From assembly GCF_025947305.1 (NCBI RefSeq), contig NZ_CP110009.1:1302001-1366000 (forward strand): a DNA stretch of 64,000 bases, written 5' to 3'. The stretch is from Flavobacterium sp. N3904. GTDB lineage: Bacteria > Bacteroidota > Bacteroidia > Flavobacteriales > Flavobacteriaceae. The position numbers and the translations under genes were made by a program. This document shows positions 18,801 to 26,905 of the stretch, piece by piece; position 1 is the first letter of the stretch, and every line of letters begins with the position of its first letter. The notes below the pieces were generated by a model, which ran no database searches, was not told where the DNA came from, and saw nothing but the letters and a program-made list of their open reading frames with translations.

Positions 18801-19152
18801 TTTTAGTTTTTTGATTCGCCATGTCTTCCACTTGATTGGATTTGGCCACACTCGATTTTTCCAATGCGGGAGATATTGCCACCGATTTCTGCATTTCTGA
18901 TTTTTTCTCCTCTGCGGTACCGTGTTTCTTTTGGGACTTTGCAGTTTTTGCAATTTTAGCTTTTTGAATGTCTAAGATGGATGCCTTTTTTGGATTAAGT
19001 ACAGGATCTACCGCTTCTTTTTTAATAGTTTTTGCCGCAACAGGCACAAGAGCAGTTTCTTTCTTTTTCTTCTTGGCTGTAGAAGGAAAGAAAGGTGCCG
19101 GTTTTCGCTGTGGCTTTTTAACCGGTTTAAATTGAAGTCCTGTTTTAGACAT
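15832..19152 (-). CDS. eCIS-associated payload protein with nuclease-like C-terminal domain
   Basis: An 1106-aa protein in three parts. Residues 1-~300 are Lys/Glu/Ser-rich and disordered-looking (APFFPSTAKKKKKETALVP). Residues ~310-520 are charged coiled-coil-like helices. Residues ~540-815 are a hydrophobic helical core typical of eCIS-linked toxins (GFQNFGKNALEHLKKGFFEW; FEFIMSVFGLTWENIKARA; FNPVGAFIKACKLIYDVVSW). Next is a linker, HSHSLYFEGTEENAELMVAS, common before polymorphic toxin domains. The C-terminal domain has GHLLNHNLGGSG, NLTPLT and E1020, resembling the DNA/RNA non-specific endonuclease signature. The DUF4157 metalloprotease-like head seen in many relatives is missing. Catalysis is inferred, not shown; a structural tube-filling role is the alternative. 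Confidence 0.78.
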   Translation of the reverse strand: MSKTGLQFKPVKKPQRKPAPFFPSTAKKKKKETALVPVAAKTIKKEAVDPVLNPKKASILDIQKAKIAKTAKSQKKHGTAEEKKSEMQKSVAISPALEKSSVAKSNQVEDMANQKTKKFDSKKFSDAILDNIKKVIPKNKEEMEKDQTSSEKMGAAQQGITDTLEKEKQNTNGDLSSAVSATPDQTSVVTKVASPLPKEDIGAYPVVSNPGFAPPLKTAQDNDLSADSKKIDNELANNNVSEEQLQNGNEAAFDHSLTEKKESQKKAEGTHQQYLKSANPIAGATKNSTNALTTGGLAKMSATRNKQLSQVDKNKELKKQKEEEVRTKVATDLNKIYDDTKLLVETRLKNLTEKVNKDFDEALDIANKAFEKNVKERTDTNWLEDLANWAAGIPNDIKKVFIEEQDNFINSLAPVVRKIGDFVEKELSQATKDIDDGKLKTQNYWKTQDKDTQKIAGDVFAHATERFSELDSKVDEANEGLKQSITTKFNAAVAKLEETFDKIQEENKSWLERAYDAVVGVIKAIIEMKNLLLTVLAKVADVVGKIILDPIGFLSNLLDAIVLGFQNFGKNALEHLKKGFFEWLMGNMPPSIKFPKQWDLTGIFEFIMSVFGLTWENIKARATKMYGATVVAALETGFEIFQIIRKEGLGGLWNYIKEKIGDLKVMVVDAIQNMLIETVIKAGITWVISLFNPVGAFIKACKLIYDVVSWFINNARRILDLINSIVDSTALIVAGKITQAATFVENSLAKLVPIAIGFLAGLLGLGDLSKKVQALLDKIQAPINKAIDWVLEKAGTVVKTLFKAGKAGVKKLMSFFSIKKKFKTEDGHSHSLYFEGTEENAELMVASTPATFAKFISKLGKTDAKKAESKKNAQAEFNLLKVAISKKNKSAKGSEKYQTEQTEKYEVVTDHVNKLSNHMIPLFNMESIGKFELTFGSLQNGFGTSMEVKNLHKTTKPPTGSVPGVTNAGYETLKKKRNGSSTYYILGHLLNHNLGGSGNDFRNLTPLTRKGNKDHNVDIEETVKKDLADDKVINYTVTPEYNGNFVKNQPPNLSAKRKKIIEMEEKTPSIIKYEFSSWKKEDPNTKVTKNAQFNNGLDYTHGDYTE

Positions 19153-19183
19153 TTATATTCAATGGTTAAGAGGTTAATTTGAT

Positions 19184-20647
19184 TTAATTCCAATAACATT
19201 GCAAAAAATCTTCCATCCATGGGGTTTTTATCATTTCGATTCCCCAGGGTAATTGAGCCAATAAAATATCTACACCTTCCTGTTTTACCCAGAGTTCTAA
19301 TTTTTCATTCTCAGTAAATATGATTTTCCCTTCTCTTTGCAAAAAAGTCTCCCGTAAACCTGCAACGGAGGTGTCGCCTAGAATTTTCCAATGTTCAATC
19401 ACGGCCTGTAATAAACTTTCGCATTTTTCAATTTCTTTTTGGGTGATTTCCAGTTGGGTATTGACCACATTTTCTATAGGGAAACCGCATAAAATCTTAT
19501 TGAGCACTAGTTCGTTTTCTCCTATTCTTGTTTCTCCTTTTATTAAAAATTGGGTTAATAGTATTGCTTTGTGTTGGCTCATTTTATTGTTCCAAATTTC
19601 ATTTTTGGTCAGCTCCAATTGCTCGAACAACGATTTTAAGAAAGGATGAAACAGTATCAAGCCTGCATTTTCAACATAAATCATATTCTTTATTTTTGAA
19701 TTGGACGTTTCCAATTCATTTTTTTGGTTTAACTCTGTTCTATTTTTTTCTTCTGATGTTGATTCTTCAACTAAATTTTCAGGATTGAAATCGACTAAAA
19801 CTAATTCCCAAAAAGCTATAAAGTCATTGTTTATAGCCAATAAATTGTTTTTATAAATGCTGATTTCGGGATTCAAAAGTTCTTTTAAAGTCAAAAATAA
19901 GGATATTTTTATATCCCAATGCAAAGATGAAAGGGTTTGGACAGTTTCATGAACAACCGTTCTGGAAACCTTTTTTTCTTTATAAAAATAAAATTGCCAA
20001 GCTATGAATTCGACCCAACTGTCTAAAGCGATATTCGAAAAATAATTTGCTTTTGAAATCAAGACAAATTGCAATAATTCTTTGAATTCGATTTGGAAAG
20101 CATCAATTTGGTTTTCTATTTTGGTTTTAAAGGATTCTGGAAATGCATATATAAAACGAATTAAAGAGACGGGGTTTTCTAAAAACAAAGCCTTTAACTT
20201 ATCTATAAAAGAGGCATTTATTTCCAAATGGACAATCAATTCCTCAAGGGTTCTAAACAATGCATTTTCGGGAATACTACCTTTTTTTAGAAAATCAAAA
20301 AATAAATTTTCGGTAATCGTTTCTTTTGAAAATAGTATTTCCAAACTTTCAATTACAGATTGATTTTTTTCTAGATTTTCAAAATGCAGTTTAAGATAGG
20401 ATTCAATTTGTTCCAAAGAATGCGCCACAATTTCTTCTTTCCATTTTTTTCTGGATAGAGGAGGGAGTTCAATTTCTAGTTTATCAATTTTCCAAGTATA
20501 GTCTTGAAAAGAGTAAAGGTTGAGTAACAATTCGACTTTTGGATAAAATTCCTTTTCCATCAATTCTGTAACAACACTTTGCACTTCTATCCCAAAATCG
20601 GTCGAAGCACAGCTGATATCCAGTGTATGTTGTTGTATTAAATGCAT
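19184..20647 (-). CDS. contractile injection system tape-measure protein
   Basis: A 487-aa protein whose start, MHLIQQHTLDISCASTDFG, and end, LLAQLPWGIEMIKTPWM, match the CIS_TMP family (contractile injection system tape measure). The centre is acidic and variable. The family is assigned to length control of the inner tube, though it lacks the long coiled coils of phage tape measures, so its exact role is less certain than its family. It lies 5 bp from the upstream 236-aa gene. Confidence 0.85.
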   Translation of the reverse strand: MHLIQQHTLDISCASTDFGIEVQSVVTELMEKEFYPKVELLLNLYSFQDYTWKIDKLEIELPPLSRKKWKEEIVAHSLEQIESYLKLHFENLEKNQSVIESLEILFSKETITENLFFDFLKKGSIPENALFRTLEELIVHLEINASFIDKLKALFLENPVSLIRFIYAFPESFKTKIENQIDAFQIEFKELLQFVLISKANYFSNIALDSWVEFIAWQFYFYKEKKVSRTVVHETVQTLSSLHWDIKISLFLTLKELLNPEISIYKNNLLAINNDFIAFWELVLVDFNPENLVEESTSEEKNRTELNQKNELETSNSKIKNMIYVENAGLILFHPFLKSLFEQLELTKNEIWNNKMSQHKAILLTQFLIKGETRIGENELVLNKILCGFPIENVVNTQLEITQKEIEKCESLLQAVIEHWKILGDTSVAGLRETFLQREGKIIFTENEKLELWVKQEGVDILLAQLPWGIEMIKTPWMEDFLQCYWN

Positions 20648-20652
20648 AGTTT

Positions 20653-21363
20653 TTAGTCAATAATTAAATCATTGTCTTCAAGAATACTATTCAATGCTTT
20701 TTCTAAATTCTCTTGCATTTCTTTTGTGAATAGGCCAAATTCAAATTTGTTTGGTTTGTACAAAAGCGCCATAGAGGTTGAAATATGACCTGCTTCTGGC
20801 AATATGATGTGAACTCCTTTCTGTTTCTTTTTGTCTTCAAGTAAGCCAATGCCAATAATTGTCATCGGAAAATCAGATCGACTTACTGTTGCTCTAGTAT
20901 CAGTATTGAAACCTCCTGCTGTACTTGGAGTAGTACCTTCTTTATCCTCTGCTTTATAGAAGGGAACCATGAAAGTGAGATACATTTGTTTCTCATTGAT
21001 GTTAGGTAAAAAGGAGAGCAGAATTTTATATTCTTCTTCCTTTAAAGGTATAAACAACCATTCGGGATTGTTTTTTTGGTCAGTGTTTGCAGGGTCTTTC
21101 AATCGTGCTTCAGTACATATATATAATGAACACGAAAGTTCCCGTATTCCTGTAAAATTCACTTTTACCGTTGCAAGTTGTTTGGTACTTAAGGGTTTAT
21201 TGATATTCCCAAAATCAAAGCCAGCGATTGGAGATGGAGTTGCAGGTTTGTCTGAAAATTCCAGAATATCTTTAAGAATTTTGTTGGTGTCAACGGCAGT
21301 TATATTTCCTTTTGCAATAATTTTACCGTCAATTGCTGTAATTATTTCTTGTTTGGTTGCCAT
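20653..21363 (-). CDS. eCIS-cluster protein of unknown function (236 aa)
   Basis: I do not recognise a domain. The first ~40 residues (MATKQEIITAIDGKIIAKGN ... ILKDILEF) resemble the short helical N-termini seen on flavobacterial tail or adhesin proteins. The rest is mixed beta-strand (LSCSLYICTEARL; MYLTFMVPFYKAED; VHIILPEAGHISTSMALLY), and a helical end follows. There is no signal peptide. Position between the 832-aa protein and the tape measure suggests a particle component, perhaps a surface decoration or receptor-binding part. Confidence 0.6.
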   Translation of the reverse strand: MATKQEIITAIDGKIIAKGNITAVDTNKILKDILEFSDKPATPSPIAGFDFGNINKPLSTKQLATVKVNFTGIRELSCSLYICTEARLKDPANTDQKNNPEWLFIPLKEEEYKILLSFLPNINEKQMYLTFMVPFYKAEDKEGTTPSTAGGFNTDTRATVSRSDFPMTIIGIGLLEDKKKQKGVHIILPEAGHISTSMALLYKPNKFEFGLFTKEMQENLEKALNSILEDNDLIID

Positions 21364-21388
21364 AACTTTATTTTTTAAGAATTAGTTG

Positions 21389-23887
21389 CTAAGTGTTAAA
21401 ATCGTCATTATTAAAATCTGCTTTTTCGAAATCTCCAACTTTTGTTTCCGTATTTCCAATAATGATATTGATGTTATTTCCTTCGGGATTTTGAATGTAG
21501 GGCAAGAAAAAGTCGGCCAGCACCACTTTTTGTGGAGCATTATTTTCGGCCAAAACCAATGGTTCAAATTGAAATAGGGTTGTAATATTAGACAAGAAAA
21601 ATTCTTGTAAATGCACAGGATAATTATTGGCCATATTTTGTTGCGCCACTTTTATCAAATTGGCTTTGATGTTCTCTGTTTGATTTTTGCAATCTTTTAG
21701 CGCAGCTTCATCGTAGGAATCGGCATGCGAAAATTTAGTTTTTTTGTATAATACACTTTTCGTAAGGTCCTCTTTTATTGTTTTTGTTTGCTCAACCGTA
21801 CCAAAAGTGAAACCATCGGTATAACTTTTGATAGTATCCAATAACACGAGGTATTTTGGAGGTATTTGTTGCGGTTTAAAAATAGAAGTGTCGGTGTAAA
21901 CGAGTATAAATGTGCCTCCTACTGAAACACCTGCATGGTGTTCCATTCCTTTATTTTTTTGTAAAAAAGTAGACAGAAATAAATCTTTGAAATCGTTATT
22001 CCATCTTTTTACGGCTTCATCAAATAGTACAGTGAAGGAATCTTCAAGAAACAACTCATTGATTTGATCCAAATGATCAATTAAGTCTTCAACCAAAACG
22101 GTTAAATCTGTTTTGTTCCATAAAAGACAAAAGCGATGAAACAAAAAGAGAACATTTAAGTTTTTGAAAATTTCGTAAAAGCTTTTGTAATTGGGTAAAA
22201 ATTCACTTAGATCTTCTGTTAGCAACGTTTTTACTTCGTTCAAAATGTTTTTAAGCGAAGTAATAGTCGCTTCAGTCATAAAGGTTTGGGTGACTATTTG
22301 GGCCTTGTTCGATGTAATCCAATTAATGACAAACTCGGTAATATTGTACACTTTTTTTCGAGCCAAATCATAATCAACTTCAAGATCAGACCAATCTCCT
22401 TGGTGTTTTGTGATGTCCACCTCTTTGCCTACATAATCAACTGCATTAAGTGCAATTGTTTTGAATGGTAGATTATAAGTGTCTTTCAAGGAAGACAATT
22501 CAGTAAGTACCTCCAGATAATTTTTACCAATATGGCCTTCAATTCTTAGAAAGTTATACGGTTCTAAATCATACAAAAGTGGTTTTTTGACCCACTGTAA
22601 ATCGGTATAATTTGGTTTCTCGGACTGATACGAAAGGATTTCGTTGCTTTTGTTTTTTATAGTTTTATCAGGATTCCATTTTTTATTTAGATCCAAAAAG
22701 TTCGAATAATAATAGGGAATCGATTTTTTGGACAAAGGGGTTTTACCATAAATGGTGGGCGTTATTCGGATAACAGTATCAGTGATGGACCACGATTTTA
22801 TCAAAAGTACTAATCGTTCAAACAAGATGTTGAGTTTGTTTCTTAGTAGAATTTCTTTATCGGTATTGCCGGTTTTTACAAAAGGTGTTCTGAAATTATT
22901 CTCTATAGCAATGTTTCCTAAAATGATATGAAAAGGAAACAGACTTTCGTCAAAACAACAAAAAGTAGGATTCTGATTTTCGAAATCTACAATTTCATTA
23001 TACGCAGAAACAATATCACCAATCCAGTCGCACACATATTGAATTTGCAATTTGTCTTTGTTGGCGTTGATGGTTTGTGTTAATTGCGTTTTACAATTAT
23101 TCAATGTAGTGAAGTCAGAAGTTGATTTCAGTACATTTTTGTTGGTGTTGTAAATCGCATTTATTTGATTGGAAAGCGTGGTTAGAAAAGCATCATCATA
23201 CCAATTTTTGAAACCGTCAAGCACTTGTTGTCCTGTTACTAAATTTTTGAAAGGCACATTATATCTGGGAGTAACCAGTTTTTGAGATGCTTTTTTGATG
23301 TCAAAACCGCTGAGCAATAAAGGTGCAATATCCGAATTGTTGATAACTAAAGGTCTTACGGTAAATTCCAGTCTTTTGCCTTTGTCATCACAATTGGTAT
23401 TCACGCAGTTTTTTTCGTCAATCAAGGCTGTTTCCAGAATAAATACGACCACTTTATCATTAAAAAAACCATTGGGAATAGCTACTTTAACTAGTTCTGT
23501 AGTTGTAGGTTCCAATAATTCAATAGCATTTTTGAAAGGCGAATATTTAGATCCGTATTTCAGTATGGGTTCCAAAAAAGGTTCTTTGCTGTAATTGGCT
23601 CCCAGAAAATTGGCCGAAAGTTCTAAATTATGATAGAATGTAAACAGTTTTTCTTCCCAGTTAATTTCATACCCCAATGAAGTAACAGCCGTTCCGCAAC
23701 CTATTTTAATTTGGTTGGGCTGTGGATGCGAAATTTCTAATCCACATACAATTCCCATCCCTAAGAGCCCTGTTCGAGACAAGCGGTCTTGTTCTTCAAG
23801 ATAACTTACAACACTGTTGAGATGTTTTTGGCTTAGAACTTGATCTGCCTCAAAAACGGGATATTTGGAGTTGTTAAATGCTTTCAT
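21389..23887 (-). CDS. large eCIS-cluster protein of unknown function (832 aa)
   Basis: No named domain is evident. The N-terminus (FEADQVLSQKHLNSVVSYLEEQDRLSR then GMGIVCGLEISHPQPNQIKI) resembles proteins I recall from other Bacteroidota eCIS clusters, and CVNTNCDDKGKR near residue 161 is also typical of them. The centre and C-terminus are long helical stretches, with one beta-rich piece (GVSVGGTFILVYTD). No signal peptide or membrane helix was seen. It sits where Afp-type clusters carry the tail fibre (after Afp12), so a baseplate or fibre role is plausible but unproven. Confidence 0.65.
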   Translation of the reverse strand: MKAFNNSKYPVFEADQVLSQKHLNSVVSYLEEQDRLSRTGLLGMGIVCGLEISHPQPNQIKIGCGTAVTSLGYEINWEEKLFTFYHNLELSANFLGANYSKEPFLEPILKYGSKYSPFKNAIELLEPTTTELVKVAIPNGFFNDKVVVFILETALIDEKNCVNTNCDDKGKRLEFTVRPLVINNSDIAPLLLSGFDIKKASQKLVTPRYNVPFKNLVTGQQVLDGFKNWYDDAFLTTLSNQINAIYNTNKNVLKSTSDFTTLNNCKTQLTQTINANKDKLQIQYVCDWIGDIVSAYNEIVDFENQNPTFCCFDESLFPFHIILGNIAIENNFRTPFVKTGNTDKEILLRNKLNILFERLVLLIKSWSITDTVIRITPTIYGKTPLSKKSIPYYYSNFLDLNKKWNPDKTIKNKSNEILSYQSEKPNYTDLQWVKKPLLYDLEPYNFLRIEGHIGKNYLEVLTELSSLKDTYNLPFKTIALNAVDYVGKEVDITKHQGDWSDLEVDYDLARKKVYNITEFVINWITSNKAQIVTQTFMTEATITSLKNILNEVKTLLTEDLSEFLPNYKSFYEIFKNLNVLFLFHRFCLLWNKTDLTVLVEDLIDHLDQINELFLEDSFTVLFDEAVKRWNNDFKDLFLSTFLQKNKGMEHHAGVSVGGTFILVYTDTSIFKPQQIPPKYLVLLDTIKSYTDGFTFGTVEQTKTIKEDLTKSVLYKKTKFSHADSYDEAALKDCKNQTENIKANLIKVAQQNMANNYPVHLQEFFLSNITTLFQFEPLVLAENNAPQKVVLADFFLPYIQNPEGNNINIIIGNTETKVGDFEKADFNNDDFNT

Positions 23888-23897
23888 AATGGTATTT

Positions 23898-26800
23898 TTA
23901 AAGTGTTCCTAATGCTGTATTTCCTAATAATATGGGGTTGGTAATTTCACTCAAATGACAATCGAATAAATTGCCTTCAGGGTACATGGTGTTCAATTCA
24001 TTGAGAGCATTTATCATGTCTTTATGATGAAGCAAGAAGCTGTTTTCGTCTTTTGGGAGTAGGGTTTTAGAACAATATTTTATTCTAAAATAGCGGTAGT
24101 TTTCGAGCCAGTTTTTATAGGCTAATTGAAACTGTTTCATGTCGTTTGCATTTACCCAACAAATTTTTAATAATACATGTGCAGGTGCTTCTTGTCTGAA
24201 AATTTTTTCCGCATATTTTCTAAAAGTCAAGTTTCGAAAACGGGTTAAATAACCAGGTAAAACGATGGTGGCTTTGAAAGAATAGGGATCATTGTTGGCT
24301 TCGTCCTTGCAATCGTCCTGTAAACAAACCGTTAGTAAGTCACTGTCTTTGTTGGTAGTCAGTAAAGGTCTCAGCAACAAATGTTCTATGGAATAAAAAT
24401 TTTCAAAAGTTTCATTCAGCGTTTGGAGTAAAGAATTGTAATAATCGTGCGCGGCTTCAAAAGTGGCAAACGGTTTATCGACTTTGGCAATTTTAGTAGC
24501 GTCTTTTTCGAGATAGAGATAATATTTGGTACTTGATTTATGAATGGTATAAACATTGGGATCAAAAATATGTTCTTGAAGCCAGTTCCATTTAATAGCC
24601 AAATCGGTTGCGGGACTTTGTATTTTAAAATGAATAACCCCCAATTTTGTAGGGATTGACAATTGAGATTGCGGACTATCGCCATTGGCAATATCTCTTA
24701 AACTAATGTCATTAATACCTAATAATTTGGCAACCCGTTGCTCATAACCACCTCTAGAATTAGAACCCCAAAAATCAGGCGGAGTAAGGGTGTTCGGATT
24801 TATGTAATCCATTCCAATTCCTCTTTTACTGCTTATTTCAGGATAGTCATTGATGAAATTTTGTTTGTCTTGTATTAAATCTTCGTATTGAAAACTCAAT
24901 TCGCCCAGACCTTTTGCATCTTGATTGACCTGATACATCATAAAAACGTAATCGTTGAAACTTTCTCCAAACCGCGCCATCAAATGATCCAAGGCTCGGT
25001 TGCGTCGCTCATAGAAATTGGTTTTGTTTTCGTAAATAGAAATCTGGTCGTCGCTTGGAATCCACAAATTATCCTCAAAGGATTTAGTGTAAAGCTCGTT
25101 GGAATAAAATTCGCCCCCAGTCCAATCGTTTTTGGAAAGAAACCTGGGGAAGTACGTTCTGTCAATGGTTGCAGTGTCCAAAATATTTTTGGAGTGGTAC
25201 AATTGACTGAAAAAATCAGCCAAAATTTGATCGTAAAAATGCAAGTACCCCTTGAGCTGATTGACCTGCGCTTTTCGCAAATCGGATTCTTTATCCGATA
25301 ATTTGTTTTTTCCCAAACCATAGTTTTGAGGAAACTCGTCCTGAATGCTGTAATATTCATCCAGTTGATAAAAAGTTCCCGATGGAAATGGCAATTCATT
25401 ATTGGTGTTGAGTAATTTGTAGTTTTTTTGTTGGGACTTATAAATTTCTATTCTTTGATCCACCAACATTTGATTGTTTTCTGAAAGCAGAAATGGAATC
25501 TTTTTTTGGAACAAAAGTATTTTGGATTTCTTAGGCGTAAAAATCGGATTCACTTCTCCAGAAAGAGTCAAACTCCATGGTTGGCTAGAGCTTCCAGGAA
25601 TAGGTTTTCCATTTTTGTCATAAGCGGTAAGCAAAAGATTATTGACCGAAATCACTCCTTTTATGCCCATTAACACAGCAATAATATCTGAAGAATGAAT
25701 TGCGGTGGGCAAGTCACAATTACTCAGTTCTTCCTCTTTCAGGAAACCGTGATCGAGTTTTGGCCCCAGAAATAAATCTTCTGAATGATAACCTTGATCG
25801 AGTAATTGCGCCAATGTATAAAACCGAATTGGAGGATTTATAACATCAAACAGGGCAATTTGAATTTGAGCCATAACATCAACTACATTGCTTTGGGGTT
25901 CCATTTCGATATCGACACAAATTCCAATTTCGATACTTTCTATGGTGGAAAGGCATAAATAGTCCTCGGTAAAATTTCTGTTTTGATGCAGTTTTTGATG
26001 TACTTTTTGAAAAGTAGCGTCGACTTTGTTTTTTTTATCTTTAAAAAGGGTAACCAGTTCAATATAATTTTTGGGAACCGAAAAATGAGCCAATACAATA
26101 TCTATTTCGCTTGGGTCATAACAGCTAATGGTAAAAGTCAAAAATTCAACACCACTTGGAGTTTTAAAAAGAGTAAGAACTACCGTGTTGTCAATCTTCT
26201 CTATTTTTTTACTTTTTATTTTTGCAGGTTTACTCAGTGCCTCCAGAAGATTGGCTTTTGGATCGTTCCAAGAGTCAAACATCGGGCTGATATTTACCTG
26301 AATCCATTGGTCATGATCCAAAAATTCAAAGTCCAAAAGTGTCGAATTCAAATCACCGAGAACAGGATCTTCCTCCAGTTCCAATAAAATTTTGTTCAGA
26401 CCTCTAAGCGGTAATTTTTGAAGTGCGGTATTGTTTTTGTCAACAGATTTTAAACTTAGTTTGTCTTCTACAGGATTTATATAAATTGGAATTTCATTAT
26501 CGTGTGGTGCCAGAAAACCTGAAGAATCAACTGTCTTTTTGGTTGTCAAAAACCAAGCATTAGAAATGCCGTCGATATCGATGAGTAATTTTCTATAATC
26601 GATTTCGGTAAGTGGCGCATTGGTAAAAATAGTACTGGCAGGAAAAAAACTATGGTTTGAAATTTTCCCATATCGGTCGCATAAAATGTTTTTAATGTCA
26701 AAACTGCTTCGATACCCCAACTCGGTAATAGCATAGGACAAAACTTCAAGAATGGTAATCCCTGGATCGTGCGCATTGTAATCGGTCCAGAGTTTGTTTC

Positions 26801-26900
26801 CCAGTTTTTCTATATATTTCATACCTTCTTTTCTCAAGAAATCATAATCTTGAGCGGGAAGGAGCTTACGGTCTTTTGTTATAAAATAATCGGTTTTCAT
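23898..26900 (-). CDS. eCIS baseplate wedge protein (Afp12-like)
   Basis: A 1000-aa protein. The N-terminal signature LWTDYNAHDPGITILEVLSY, followed by AITELGYRS, is diagnostic of Afp12/Pvc12-type baseplate proteins. The C-terminal region (SIEHLLLRPLLTT; PAHVLLKICWV) is also characteristic. It would form the outer wedge of the baseplate with the Afp11-like protein. ATG at 26900 follows the upstream stop by 5 bp; a TTG at 26909 would overlap that stop and is less likely. Confidence 0.9.
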   Translation of the reverse strand: MKTDYFITKDRKLLPAQDYDFLRKEGMKYIEKLGNKLWTDYNAHDPGITILEVLSYAITELGYRSSFDIKNILCDRYGKISNHSFFPASTIFTNAPLTEIDYRKLLIDIDGISNAWFLTTKKTVDSSGFLAPHDNEIPIYINPVEDKLSLKSVDKNNTALQKLPLRGLNKILLELEEDPVLGDLNSTLLDFEFLDHDQWIQVNISPMFDSWNDPKANLLEALSKPAKIKSKKIEKIDNTVVLTLFKTPSGVEFLTFTISCYDPSEIDIVLAHFSVPKNYIELVTLFKDKKNKVDATFQKVHQKLHQNRNFTEDYLCLSTIESIEIGICVDIEMEPQSNVVDVMAQIQIALFDVINPPIRFYTLAQLLDQGYHSEDLFLGPKLDHGFLKEEELSNCDLPTAIHSSDIIAVLMGIKGVISVNNLLLTAYDKNGKPIPGSSSQPWSLTLSGEVNPIFTPKKSKILLFQKKIPFLLSENNQMLVDQRIEIYKSQQKNYKLLNTNNELPFPSGTFYQLDEYYSIQDEFPQNYGLGKNKLSDKESDLRKAQVNQLKGYLHFYDQILADFFSQLYHSKNILDTATIDRTYFPRFLSKNDWTGGEFYSNELYTKSFEDNLWIPSDDQISIYENKTNFYERRNRALDHLMARFGESFNDYVFMMYQVNQDAKGLGELSFQYEDLIQDKQNFINDYPEISSKRGIGMDYINPNTLTPPDFWGSNSRGGYEQRVAKLLGINDISLRDIANGDSPQSQLSIPTKLGVIHFKIQSPATDLAIKWNWLQEHIFDPNVYTIHKSSTKYYLYLEKDATKIAKVDKPFATFEAAHDYYNSLLQTLNETFENFYSIEHLLLRPLLTTNKDSDLLTVCLQDDCKDEANNDPYSFKATIVLPGYLTRFRNLTFRKYAEKIFRQEAPAHVLLKICWVNANDMKQFQLAYKNWLENYRYFRIKYCSKTLLPKDENSFLLHHKDMINALNELNTMYPEGNLFDCHLSEITNPILLGNTALGTL

Positions 26901-26905
26901 ATTGA

